A stretch of 64,000 nucleotides of DNA from an uncultured Flavobacteriaceae bacterium. GTDB lineage: Bacteria > Bacteroidota > Bacteroidia > Flavobacteriales > Flavobacteriaceae. Of this stretch, positions 1-7,788 are shown piece after piece. The position numbers and the translations under genes are program-made. The stretch spans positions 1-64,000 of the forward strand of contig CANLWB010000014.1 of the NCBI GenBank assembly GCA_947494695.1. Reading direction: 5' to 3'. Within the stretch, counting starts at the first letter, position 1, and each line of letters starts with the position of its first letter. The notes below the pieces were generated by a model. It searched no databases. It was given only the letters and a program-made list of their open reading frames with translations, and was not told the DNA's origin.

Positions 1-85
1 AAAATTTGAAACGACCTCTTGTGATCCCGCTTCAGGAGCGGGATAAGCGATTCACACACGTTTTCCGAAAAGGAAAAAGTGGTTC
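1..85. repeat. 85-bp direct repeat, copy 1
   Basis: Bases 1-85 are identical to 153-237, a period of 152 bp. The unit contains two short inverted repeats: an 8-bp perfect stem (ATCCCGCT at 24-31, AGCGGGAT at 37-44, 5-nt loop) and a TTTTCC/GGAAAA hairpin at 61-77. The repeat starts at the window edge, so more copies may lie upstream. No coding role is visible. Read on the minus strand it lies just past the stop of the RDD gene. Confidence 0.9.
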
Positions 86-152
86 CTGACGTCTTTGAAC
101 TATAGCTAAATTAAAAAAATCTGGTCGTGTAAAGCATACAACATGAACTTAT

Positions 153-237
153 AAAATTTGAAACGACCTCTTGTGATCCCGCTTCAGGAGCGGGATAAGC
201 GATTCACACACGTTTTCCGAAAAGGAAAAAGTGGTTC
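153..237. repeat. 85-bp direct repeat, copy 2
   Basis: This is the second exact copy of the 85-bp unit, ending 5 bp before the stop codon of the minus-strand RDD gene. It carries the same GC-rich hairpin (GATCCCGCT / AGCGGGAT) and the TTTTCC/GGAAAA hairpin. The 67 bp between the copies (86-152) differ from the repeat. The hairpins lie in the 3' untranslated region of the RDD gene and might stabilise or end its transcript, but no canonical T-tract follows them. Confidence 0.85.
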
Positions 238-242
238 TCTGC

Positions 243-962
243 TTACATATCCTGGGTGTAAAAATTATAATCTTTTAAAATAACATCGATAAACTGTGTG
301 TCATTACTTTGTTTCACGTCCTTAATTCCAACAACTTCTATAATCTTCTTTCTTAGTTTTATCAAGGTTTCATAATCTTTCGCCATTCGGGCACTAACAA
401 AAGTGTCTTTTATAATTCTGGCATCATTATCTGATAGTCTAATAACATTTGGATACGTTGGTTTATAATCTGCTTTTAAATTCTCAAGAATAGTATGGCT
501 TATATTCACCTTATCTCTTAACATGATCACTGCTGTACCTGCAGCCATATCCCCAATTCGCTGATTCTTTTTATTGAACAATATCACAAAAAAGCCGGCA
601 GCAAAAATATAAACGTCTACAACTCTAAAAAACCAACGTACTGCATAATCAGATAATGTTGCCTGATACCCATCAATCTTAACCACCCTAATCTTCACCA
701 AGCGTTTCCCTAGGGTTTGCCCCTGAAAAAATGACTCTAAAACCAGGGAATAAAAAACCACCGGAAGACTCAATATGGTATTAATTCCTATTTGAGACCA
801 TTCGTCCATATGCTGAAAAATTCCAAAAATTTCACTAAGTATCAAATAGTAGCCCACCTTTACGGCTCCATCGATAATAAAAGCCACTAGCCTTTCTCCA
901 GCACCTGCAGCAGTGAACATTATTTTTACATTTTGGGTCGTGTTAATTTGTAACTCTGACAT
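243..962 (-). CDS. RDD family membrane protein
   Basis: A 239-residue RDD-domain membrane protein. The family's motifs are visible: GERLVAFIIDG near residue 22, GQTLGKRLVKIRV in the middle, and the closing NQRIGDMAAGT. About three hydrophobic segments span residues 25-145, followed by a roughly 90-residue charged cytosolic tail. RDD proteins are transporter-like membrane proteins of mostly unknown role; some are linked to ion transport. I chose the ATG at 962 over an in-frame ATG at 1013 because a perfect -7 element (TATATTTG, minus strand) lies at 980-987, which would fall inside the longer version. It is divergent from a MoxR/SpoIIM operon, a common partnership in Bacteroidota. Confidence 0.88.
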   Translation of the reverse strand: MSELQINTTQNVKIMFTAAGAGERLVAFIIDGAVKVGYYLILSEIFGIFQHMDEWSQIGINTILSLPVVFYSLVLESFFQGQTLGKRLVKIRVVKIDGYQATLSDYAVRWFFRVVDVYIFAAGFFVILFNKKNQRIGDMAAGTAVIMLRDKVNISHTILENLKADYKPTYPNVIRLSDNDARIIKDTFVSARMAKDYETLIKLRKKIIEVVGIKDVKQSNDTQFIDVILKDYNFYTQDM

Positions 963-979
963 TTTATATTTTAATTTAT

Positions 980-1014
980 CAAATATATGAGGGAAGTTGC
1001 ATTTATTAAGCAAA
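980..1014 (-). promoter_or_regulatory. RDD gene promoter (Bacteroidota -33/-7)
   Basis: On the minus strand, TATATTTG at 980-987 matches the Bacteroidota -7 consensus TAnnTTTG exactly, and TTTG at 1011-1014 matches the -33 element with a 23-bp spacer. The predicted transcript start is near 974, about 12 nt before the ATG at 962. The promoter covers the start codon (987) and first codons of the divergent SpoIIM-like gene. Confidence 0.55.
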
Positions 1015-1976
1015 ATAAGGAAAAATGGCTCAGTTTTGAAAAAGCTGTCTTTAATAATGACTTTGAAGACCCCGATGAACTGGCTTCAGACTACATTCAT
1101 TTAATAAATGATCTTGCTTATGCACAAACCTACTACCCTAAAAGTAAGGTTATTACGTACCTCAACCAATTAGCCGCCAAGGCTTATCAAAAAATTTACA
1201 AAACTAAGCGAGAAGACACGAATCGGATTGTAGAATTCTGGAAAACCGAAGTCCCTCTAATTTGTTATCAATATCGTAAGTTTATATACATCGCCTTTAT
1301 CATATTTTTTGCGTTTACCTTTATAGGAGTCATCTCTGCCGCAAACGACGGGGAGTTTGTACGCTCTGTCTTGGGAGACGATTATGTAAATATGTCTATT
1401 GAAAATATCGAAGCCGGCGACCCTGTGGCTGTTTATAAAAGTGGGAGTAACTGGGGTAGCTTTATTGGGATTACCATAAACAATTTGCGGGTTGGTATTA
1501 TCGCCTTTGTACTCGGTGTCTTTCTAGGCATTGGCACACTGTATATTATGTTTCAAAATTGTATTATGCTTGGGTCTTTTCAGTATTTCTTTTACGAAAA
1601 AGGTGTGTTTTGGGAGAGTGTTAGAGGCATTTGGATTCATGGAGCTATGGAAATTTTCGCCATAGTTATCGAAGCCGCAGCAGGTCTCATCCTGGGAGCT
1701 AGTATTTTATTTCCAGCAACCCATTCCAGATACACGTCATTTAAACTTGGAGCAAAAACCGGTATTAAAATCTTAATAAGCACTTTCCCGTTCACGTTTT
1801 CAGCCGGGTTTTTAGAAGGTTTCATTACAAGATATTCTAACATCATGCCCAATTGGTTATCTACCGGAATCATACTCATTACCCTAAGTATCATTAGCTA
1901 TTATTATTTAATATACCCATTTAAAGTTCAAAAGAAAGTTACCAACCCCCAAATCTTAAGCGCTCAACTTAATTGA
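987..1976 (+). CDS. Stage II sporulation protein M-like (DUF95) membrane protein
   Basis: A 329-residue protein with a soluble N-terminal part (about residues 1-95) and five or six hydrophobic segments, the first near 95-115. The central NNLRVGIIAFVLGVFLGIG and MFQNCIMLGSF stretches resemble the SpoIIM/DUF95 signature of paired glycine-rich helices. The name comes from sporulation, but this lineage does not sporulate. In Bacteroidota the family is found with MoxR, DUF58 and RDD genes, as here. The start at 987 lies 24 bp from the divergent RDD gene. Its stop overlaps the next gene by 4 bp, indicating one operon through 6408. Biochemical role unknown. Confidence 0.85.
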   Translation: MREVAFIKQNKEKWLSFEKAVFNNDFEDPDELASDYIHLINDLAYAQTYYPKSKVITYLNQLAAKAYQKIYKTKREDTNRIVEFWKTEVPLICYQYRKFIYIAFIIFFAFTFIGVISAANDGEFVRSVLGDDYVNMSIENIEAGDPVAVYKSGSNWGSFIGITINNLRVGIIAFVLGVFLGIGTLYIMFQNCIMLGSFQYFFYEKGVFWESVRGIWIHGAMEIFAIVIEAAAGLILGASILFPATHSRYTSFKLGAKTGIKILISTFPFTFSAGFLEGFITRYSNIMPNWLSTGIILITLSIISYYYLIYPFKVQKKVTNPQILSAQLN

Positions 1977-2701
1977 AAAGAAACCGGATACATATCATCT
2001 TTTTTTGGCTTCTACTGGTCTGTTGTCAGTCTTCTTTCAGCTTAAACCCCGTGCACGTACCCGAGCAGATAAGGGCATTTGATGAAAACTTCAAAAGCCG
2101 CTACTCCAGTAACAAGTACAATTACGAAGGAAAAAAAGTCGTATCTAAGACCCCTTCTGGTAGTGGTGACTATGCAGACTACAAAGGTGATAAAGAAAAA
2201 CTTAAGCAAAAGGAGAAAAACAATAATGAGCGTATTTCCATAGACCTGGGACCTTTAGGATGGCTTTTTTACATTCTAATAGGTTTGGCTGTTGTCTATT
2301 TAGTTTACATTCTTTTAAATGAGGGCGGATCGGGCTTGTTTTCTTCGAAACGCAATAAGTCTATTGCAAGTTATGATGATATTACAGCAGAAAATATCGA
2401 ACACGCCGATATACACGCATTGATCCACAACGCCGAAAAGGACAACAACTACAGATTAGCTATTAGATATTACTATCTGTTGGTACTAAAAACTCTAAGT
2501 TTAAAAAACCATATAAAATTTGAAGATGATAAAACCAATAGTGAATATTTAAATGAAATACGTGAAAAACCTTTTAGTAAACGCTTTGAATACATTTCGT
2601 ATTTATATAACTACATCTGGTATGGTAAGTTTGTTGTAAATATTGACCAATACACCAAAGCTAAGAGCAATTTTGTAACCCTTTTAAATCAGGTAAAATA
2701 A
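1973..2701 (+). CDS. DUF4129-like membrane protein of the MoxR operon
   Basis: A 242-residue protein with an N-terminal signal peptide (about 1-24), an extracytoplasmic low-complexity stretch rich in Lys, Ser and Asp, one transmembrane helix near 95-113, and a cytosolic helical domain (about 135-242) with the DUF4129-like pattern ALIHNAEKDNNYRLAIRYYY. The start is TTG at 1973, overlapping the TGA of the preceding gene; no ATG is available nearby. The stop overlaps the next ATG by one base. DUF4129 proteins often accompany transglutaminase or MoxR loci, and their function is not known. The assignment rests on layout and pattern, so it is moderately sure. Confidence 0.75.
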   Translation: MKRNRIHIIFFWLLLVCCQSSFSLNPVHVPEQIRAFDENFKSRYSSNKYNYEGKKVVSKTPSGSGDYADYKGDKEKLKQKEKNNNERISIDLGPLGWLFYILIGLAVVYLVYILLNEGGSGLFSSKRNKSIASYDDITAENIEHADIHALIHNAEKDNNYRLAIRYYYLLVLKTLSLKNHIKFEDDKTNSEYLNEIREKPFSKRFEYISYLYNYIWYGKFVVNIDQYTKAKSNFVTLLNQVK

Positions 2702-3906
2702 TGAAGCGCTCTTTACCTATAATCGTATTAATTGTTGGTCTTATTATTACAGCCGCCATTTTTATTGGTATAAAGCAAACCAGAACGATAGATTGGGAAG
2801 AGTCTTTTGATGAGAAAAGTAACAAACCGTATGGAATGAGTATCTTCTACAAAGAGCTACCGAGCCTTTTTAAAAATCGTGAGGTAAGAACGGTATTTCA
2901 TCAACCGGATAGTTATTTAAGAGCACATTCTGAAGATGGTTATGGAGACTACGTTGCCAAAGGAAGCTATATTATTATAGGGAACTCTTCTTATCTGGAA
3001 AATGATTCGGTAGATGAACTCCTGAATTTTGTTGATACTGGTAATACCCTGTTTATATCGGACTATTACTTCGCCCAAAGGATTCATGACACCTTAGATA
3101 TTGACATCGATTATATTTTAAACGAAACCGACAGTATCTCTTACGAATCTCTTAAATATGTCAATATAGAACCTTCTATTATAGATAAAAATGAAGGAGA
3201 CTATTACTTTTCACGTTTCGATACAATACATTATAAGGTGCTAGGACATTCTAAAATTGACTATAAACATGTTAATTTTATTCAGGTCCCATTTGGAAAA
3301 GGACGTATTTATCTACATCTTGAACCTAAAGCCTTTACTAATTACAATATCTTAAAAGAAAATCGCTATAAGTATGTTGAAGGGCTTATTTCGTATTTAC
3401 CAGAGGACGATATTTATTTCGATTCGTATACCAAAATACGAACGGGTTACGATGGTGAAGTTGAAAGAGAATCGAATTTAAGCTGGTTCCTTGAGCAATT
3501 ATCCTTTAGATGGGCCTGGTATACGGCCATTATCTTTGGTATTTTATTCATGATATTTAATGCTAAACGAAGACAACGGATTATTAAAATTATAAAACCA
3601 CTTCAAAATACAACATTGGCTTTTGTTAAAACGGTATCCAACTTGTATTTCGAAATTCAAGATCATAAAAACTTAATTGATAAAAAAATAACGTACTTTT
3701 TAGAAAAAATACGAACCGATTATAACTTGGATACATCGTCCTTAAACGATGAATTTATCGAGAAACTTGCTGGCAAAGCCGGTAAGAAAAAGGATGATGT
3801 TAAAAAGCTTATTGATTATATTAATTTTCTTAGGTCCAAAAATGAATTTTTTGAAGAAAACCTAATTAAGCTAAACAGGCATATTGAAGCCTTTAATACG
3901 ACATAA
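2701..3906 (+). CDS. DUF4350 domain-containing membrane protein
   Basis: A 401-residue protein with a transmembrane helix near residues 5-25, an extracytoplasmic domain of the DUF4350 type (about 40-235; it begins with NKPYGMSIFYKELPSLF and contains GNTLFISDYYF), a second helix near 270-290, and a cytosolic helical tail. DUF4350 resembles the glutamine-amidotransferase-like fold of gliding/ABC-accessory proteins but lacks obvious catalytic residues. Its ATG shares one base with the previous stop codon, and the MoxR gene starts 3 bp after its end. A membrane partner of the MoxR ATPase is a reasonable inference. Confidence 0.8.
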   Translation: MKRSLPIIVLIVGLIITAAIFIGIKQTRTIDWEESFDEKSNKPYGMSIFYKELPSLFKNREVRTVFHQPDSYLRAHSEDGYGDYVAKGSYIIIGNSSYLENDSVDELLNFVDTGNTLFISDYYFAQRIHDTLDIDIDYILNETDSISYESLKYVNIEPSIIDKNEGDYYFSRFDTIHYKVLGHSKIDYKHVNFIQVPFGKGRIYLHLEPKAFTNYNILKENRYKYVEGLISYLPEDDIYFDSYTKIRTGYDGEVERESNLSWFLEQLSFRWAWYTAIIFGILFMIFNAKRRQRIIKIIKPLQNTTLAFVKTVSNLYFEIQDHKNLIDKKITYFLEKIRTDYNLDTSSLNDEFIEKLAGKAGKKKDDVKKLIDYINFLRSKNEFFEENLIKLNRHIEAFNTT

Positions 3907-3908
3907 CT

Positions 3909-4979
3909 ATGGACGAAAATAGAGAACCTCAAGACCATCAGGATTTTTTGCCAAAATCCGACACTGTATCTTCTATAGATAGCAGTGCACAAAACGATGA
4001 CACCAACAATTTAGAATTCCAAAATCGCTTAGACCTGTCGGAATTACAGCAAAGTGTTAACAAAATAAAACAAGAAGTAGGCAAAGTTATCGTTGGACAA
4101 AAAGATATGGTAGATATGCTCATCGCTTCGCTTTTAGCCAAAGGACATTCATTAATTGAGGGTGTTCCAGGGGTTGCTAAGACGGTTACCGCAAAACTAT
4201 TAGCAAAGTCTTTGAGTGTTGATTTTAGTCGGATCCAGTTTACACCAGACTTAATGCCTAGTGATATCCTGGGTACTTCGGTTTTCAACTTAAAAGTGTC
4301 TGAATTTGAGTTTAAAAAAGGTCCCATTTTTTCGAATATGGTTCTTATAGATGAAATTAATAGAGCTCCTGCGAAAACTCAGGCCGCTCTGTTTGAGGTT
4401 ATGGAAGAACAACAAATAACAATTGATGGTAATACATTCCTTCTGGATGCTCCATTTATGGTATTGGCGACTCAAAATCCAGTGGAACAAGAAGGTACTT
4501 ACCGATTACCTGAAGCACAATTAGATCGTTTTCTATTTAAAATAGACGTTAATTATCCCAATTTGGAGGAAGAAATAGAAATTCTTAATAGAGAACACGA
4601 ATTGAAGGATAAAGTCAAAACAGAAGCACTTACTTCCTTTTTAACAGCCGAGCAGGTTGCTAAGTATCAGATTTTGGTAAGTCAGATTATAGTTGAAAAG
4701 CATTTGCTTAAATATATTGCAGAACTCATTGTGGCAACGCGTAATAACCGTTTTTTATATTTAGGAGCATCTCCAAGGGCTTCTATTGCCATATTGAAGG
4801 CAAGTAAGGCATTTGCTGCCATGTCTGGTCGTGATTTCGTGACACCTGAAGATATAAAACGTGCCGCTATACCTGTGTTACACCACAGAGTTATTGTTAC
4901 CCCAGAACGGGAAATGGAAGGTGTTACCAGCGAACAAATTATAAAGCAAATCATTGAAACTGTTGAAATACCCCGTTAG
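3909..4979 (+). CDS. MoxR family AAA+ ATPase
   Basis: A 356-residue MoxR-type AAA+ ATPase. It has an acidic 40-residue N-terminal extension, then Walker A EGVPGVAKT (84-92), Walker B LIDEINRAP (146-154), sensor 1 LATQNP (186-191), and the family's EQEGTYRLPEAQLDRF stretch. The C-terminal lid contains GASPRASIAILKASKAFA. MoxR ATPases act as chaperones that insert cofactors or assemble complexes, often together with von Willebrand-like (DUF58/VWA) proteins. Here the DUF58 gene follows 97 bp downstream. Its substrate cannot be read from the sequence. Confidence 0.95.
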   Translation: MDENREPQDHQDFLPKSDTVSSIDSSAQNDDTNNLEFQNRLDLSELQQSVNKIKQEVGKVIVGQKDMVDMLIASLLAKGHSLIEGVPGVAKTVTAKLLAKSLSVDFSRIQFTPDLMPSDILGTSVFNLKVSEFEFKKGPIFSNMVLIDEINRAPAKTQAALFEVMEEQQITIDGNTFLLDAPFMVLATQNPVEQEGTYRLPEAQLDRFLFKIDVNYPNLEEEIEILNREHELKDKVKTEALTSFLTAEQVAKYQILVSQIIVEKHLLKYIAELIVATRNNRFLYLGASPRASIAILKASKAFAAMSGRDFVTPEDIKRAAIPVLHHRVIVTPEREMEGVTSEQIIKQIIETVEIPR

Positions 4980-4996
4980 TGGTCAGTGGTCAGTGG
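4978..4996 (+). repeat. Short tandem repeat AGTGGTC x2.7
   Basis: AGTGGTC is repeated 2.7 times, starting within the stop codon of the MoxR gene. It lies in the 97-bp gap before the DUF58 gene, which otherwise shows only AT-rich sequence. Slippage here would not alter the MoxR protein, because the stop is completed by the first repeat bases. No function is evident. Confidence 0.6.
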
Positions 4997-5076
4997 CATT
5001 AATTAATTAAATAACTAATAATACGTATTCATATTAACAAAATCAAAATAACAAATAACACAATAACCAACTAAAC

Positions 5077-6408
5077 GTGAAACTATTCAAACCATTCTAC
5101 ATACAACCTCGATTTTTTTATGCCGGCATTGGTATTGTGGTTTTGTTTGCGTTAAGTTATTTCATCCCCTTGTTATTTAATATTGCTCAGTTATCCATAT
5201 TGGTACTATTGCTGCTTTTCGTTTTAGACTTTTTAATGATCTTTATTGGAAAAAATAGAATTGAAGCCAACCGTATTGTACCTGATAAATTTTCAAACGG
5301 AGACAAAAATCAAATACGGTTAACCATTAATAACAACTATCCTATTTTGGTTGTTTTGGAAATTATAGATGAAATTCCGGAACAGTTTCAGGTTAGAGAT
5401 TTCAAAATAAAAGAATCTATAGTTTCCCGTCAAACGAAAACACTTCAATACGATTTAAAACCGACTCAGCGGGGTGAATATCACTTTGGATATTTAAACA
5501 TATATGCCTCATCCATTATAAATCTGGTAGCCAAACGTTTTACTTTCAGTGATGGTGTCATGGTTCCAACCTATCCCAGTTTTAAGCAATTAAAAAAGTT
5601 TGAGCTTATAAATATTAATAAAAACTCTGTGGATCACGGACTCAAGAAAGTACGACGGTTAGGCCACTCCATGGAGTTTGAACAAATAAAAGACTATGTT
5701 CTGGGAGACGACTTGCGTACGATAAACTGGAAAGCTACAGCAAAGAAAAACCAGCTCATGGTGAATCAGTTTCAAGACGAAAAATCTCAGCCCGTTTATT
5801 CTATTATAGACAAAGGCCGGGTTATGAAAATGCCTTTTAATGGCTTAAGCCTTTTAGATTATGCTATTAATGCCACATTAGTCATTAGCAATGTCGTCTT
5901 AAAAAAACATGATAAAGCGGGCATGCTTTCCTTTTCTAAAAACATAGATAATGTTGTAGTTGCTGAACGTCGAAACTCGCAGATGCAGCTTATTTTAGAA
6001 GGGCTTTACAATGTTAAAACAGATTTTTTTGAAAGTGATTTTAGTAGGCTTTACGGAAGTATTAAACGCCATATAACCCATAGGAGTCTTATTTTAATGT
6101 ACACCAATTTTGAGACACTTGATAGTTTAAACAGACAACTCCCCTATTTAAAAGCGATATCTAAAAGTCACCTTTTAGTCGTCGTTTTTTTTAATAATAC
6201 CGAGTTAAATAGTTTGATTTCTGAAAAAGCAGAAACCGTTCAACAAGTATATGATAAGGTTATTGCTGAGAAATTTGCATTTGAAAAACGCCTCATTGTA
6301 AACGAATTAAAAAAGTATGGTATCCATTCCATTTTGACCACTCCGGAAAACCTTACCATAGATACCATTAACAAATATCTTGAAATTAAGGCTCGGGGTA
6401 TGTTATAA
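5077..6408 (+). CDS. DUF58 domain-containing protein
   Basis: A 443-residue protein. Two hydrophobic helices (about 14-60) are followed by a beta-rich region and the DUF58 motif DYVLGDDLRTINWKATAK, then a VWA-like C-terminal half (SQPVYSIIDKGRVM onward). DUF58 proteins are the usual membrane partners of MoxR ATPases. The start is GTG at 5077; no closer in-frame ATG would keep the hydrophobic start. The MIDAS-like DxSxS of true VWA domains is not clear (IIDKGR at the expected place), so metal binding is doubtful. It ends the MoxR operon; oxyR follows after 90 bp with its own promoter. Confidence 0.88.
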   Translation: MKLFKPFYIQPRFFYAGIGIVVLFALSYFIPLLFNIAQLSILVLLLLFVLDFLMIFIGKNRIEANRIVPDKFSNGDKNQIRLTINNNYPILVVLEIIDEIPEQFQVRDFKIKESIVSRQTKTLQYDLKPTQRGEYHFGYLNIYASSIINLVAKRFTFSDGVMVPTYPSFKQLKKFELININKNSVDHGLKKVRRLGHSMEFEQIKDYVLGDDLRTINWKATAKKNQLMVNQFQDEKSQPVYSIIDKGRVMKMPFNGLSLLDYAINATLVISNVVLKKHDKAGMLSFSKNIDNVVVAERRNSQMQLILEGLYNVKTDFFESDFSRLYGSIKRHITHRSLILMYTNFETLDSLNRQLPYLKAISKSHLLVVVFFNNTELNSLISEKAETVQQVYDKVIAEKFAFEKRLIVNELKKYGIHSILTTPENLTIDTINKYLEIKARGML

Positions 6409-6438
6409 GTTTTACCAAAAATTTAATTTATAATTAAC

Positions 6439-6479
6439 GATAGTTTCTATAGATTTTATTGATAGTTTTTATAATTTTG
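6439..6479 (+). promoter_or_regulatory. oxyR promoter and candidate OxyR operator
   Basis: TAATTTTG at 6472-6479 matches the -7 consensus TAnnTTTG, 19 bp before the oxyR ATG. Upstream, GATAGTTT occurs twice (6439-6446 and 6461-6468), 22 bp apart. Classical OxyR sites carry ATAG half-sites repeated at this same 22-bp spacing. The matching CTAT half-sites are not in register, so this is a partial match. No clear -33 TTTG is seen, as would suit an activated promoter. Confidence 0.45.
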
Positions 6480-6498
6480 TGCTCCTAAAACAATTATA

Positions 6499-7440
6499 AT
6501 GACTATAACCCAATTATACTATGTTTTGGCCGTTGCCGAAAATCAGAATTTCACCAAAGCAGCAGAGAAATGCTTTGTAACACAACCTACTTTGAGCATG
6601 CAAATTCAAAAACTTGAAGAGGAATTAGATGTTCAGATTTTCGATCGTACCAAAAAACCTATCGAGTTAACCGATGTTGGAAAAAAAATCGTTAATCAGG
6701 CAAAAAATATTGTTAACGAATCCTATAGAATTCAGGATATTGTAGATCAGCAAAAAGGATTTATTGGTGGTGAATTTAAGCTTGGTATTATACCAACAGT
6801 TATGCCCACACTACTTCCCATGTTCCTTAAAAGCTTTATAAAAAAACACCCTAAGGTTAAACTGAAAATAGAGGAGTTAACCACGGAAGAAATCATATCG
6901 AGAATTAACGACGGACATCTGGATGCTGCCATTGCGGCCACACCCTTAGAGGATGAAAACATAAAGGAACGTGTCCTATACTTTGAGCCGTTTGTATCTT
7001 ATGTACCAAATAATCACAGGCTACATAAGCATAAAAACATTGATACATCGGATTTAGATATTGATGATATGCTTTTACTCGAAGACGGGCATTGTTTTAG
7101 AGATGGTGTTATTAATCTATGTAAAGCGTTTAAAGATCATACCGATGATAAGTTTCAATTAGAAAGTGGAAGCATAGAAACGTTAATAAAACTTTCTAAC
7201 GAAGGCTTGGGAATGACGCTTTTACCCTATTTGCATACGTTGGACATTAGTGAAGATGAGAAAAAAAATCTACATTATTTCAACGAACCATCTCCTGCTA
7301 GAGAGGTTAGCATTATTTATCATAAAAGCGAGTTAAAGATGCAGATCATTGAGGCGCTACAGGATGTTATCTCCGGTATTATTAGAGGCGCCATTGCGTT
7401 TCAAAATGTTAAAATTATCAGTCCGTTACCTAAACCATAA
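6499..7440 (+). CDS. oxyR: OxyR, hydrogen-peroxide-sensing LysR regulator
   Basis: A 313-residue LysR-type regulator. The N-terminal winged helix-turn-helix (1-60) has the LysR pattern FTKAAEKCFVTQPTLSMQIQ, and the effector domain covers about 90-300. The two redox cysteines fall at residues 199 and 208 within LLEDGHCFRDGV and NLC, the same numbers and spacing as the peroxide-sensing pair of E. coli OxyR. This supports peroxide sensing by a reversible disulfide. It is monocistronic: its own promoter lies at 6439-6479 and a strong terminator follows at 7451-7484. Targets such as catalase or AhpC are not in this window. Confidence 0.95.
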   Translation: MTITQLYYVLAVAENQNFTKAAEKCFVTQPTLSMQIQKLEEELDVQIFDRTKKPIELTDVGKKIVNQAKNIVNESYRIQDIVDQQKGFIGGEFKLGIIPTVMPTLLPMFLKSFIKKHPKVKLKIEELTTEEIISRINDGHLDAAIAATPLEDENIKERVLYFEPFVSYVPNNHRLHKHKNIDTSDLDIDDMLLLEDGHCFRDGVINLCKAFKDHTDDKFQLESGSIETLIKLSNEGLGMTLLPYLHTLDISEDEKKNLHYFNEPSPAREVSIIYHKSELKMQIIEALQDVISGIIRGAIAFQNVKIISPLPKP

Positions 7441-7450
7441 AATGCCTTAT

Positions 7451-7484
7451 AAAAAAACAGCTTCCCAAGGGAAGCTGTTTTTTT
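7451..7484. terminator. Bidirectional intrinsic terminator
   Basis: A perfect 16-bp inverted repeat: AAAAAAACAGCTTCCC at 7451-7466 and its complement at 7469-7484, with a 2-nt centre. It has A and T tracts on both sides, so it can end oxyR (plus strand) and yajC (minus strand) transcripts, which converge here. Confidence 0.92.
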
Positions 7485-7502
7485 ATATTCTAAAACGGAA
7501 AT

Positions 7503-7787
7503 TTACTTGGCCGGTGCGTTTAATTTCTGACTCATTTCCATAGAAATTGCAGAACGCTCAAATTTCACCTTTCCAGACATAGTTTCTATAACGCAACTAC
7601 CGTCTTTTTCATTAAGTTCTAAAACTTTACCGTGTAGACCACTTTTGGTAACAATCTTATCCCCTTTTTTAAGTTCGGCTGCAAATTTCTTTTCTTTCTT
7701 AGCTCGTTTCATTTGAGGTGCAATCATAAAGAAATACACGACTACGAACATTAGTATAAATGGCATAAATTGCCCTAGTTCTCCCAT
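7503..7787 (-). CDS. yajC: YajC, Sec translocon accessory subunit
   Basis: A 94-residue single-pass membrane protein with one N-terminal helix (about 5-24), a basic stretch QMKRAKKEKK, and the small beta domain starting GDKIVTKSGLHGKV, all typical of YajC, which associates with SecDF-SecYEG. Size matches the family (about 85-115 residues). It lies 1 bp downstream of the DUF1573 lipoprotein gene and is read with it and nusB, a gene order often kept in Bacteroidota. Confidence 0.95.
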   Translation of the reverse strand: MGELGQFMPFILMFVVVYFFMIAPQMKRAKKEKKFAAELKKGDKIVTKSGLHGKVLELNEKDGSCVIETMSGKVKFERSAISMEMSQKLNAPAK

Positions 7788-7788
7788 T

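Noticed and set aside
1-237. CRISPR-like repeat-spacer pattern
   Set aside because: Only two copies, an 85-bp repeat and a 67-bp spacer, and no cas genes; it does not fit a CRISPR array.
500-506. Alternative longer start of the RDD gene at 1013
   Set aside because: It would overlap the divergent SpoIIM gene and lie upstream of a perfect -7 element, so the ATG at 962 is preferred.
4978-4996. Phase-variable repeat
   Set aside because: The repeat lies outside the coding frame and is too short (2.7 units) to indicate phase variation.
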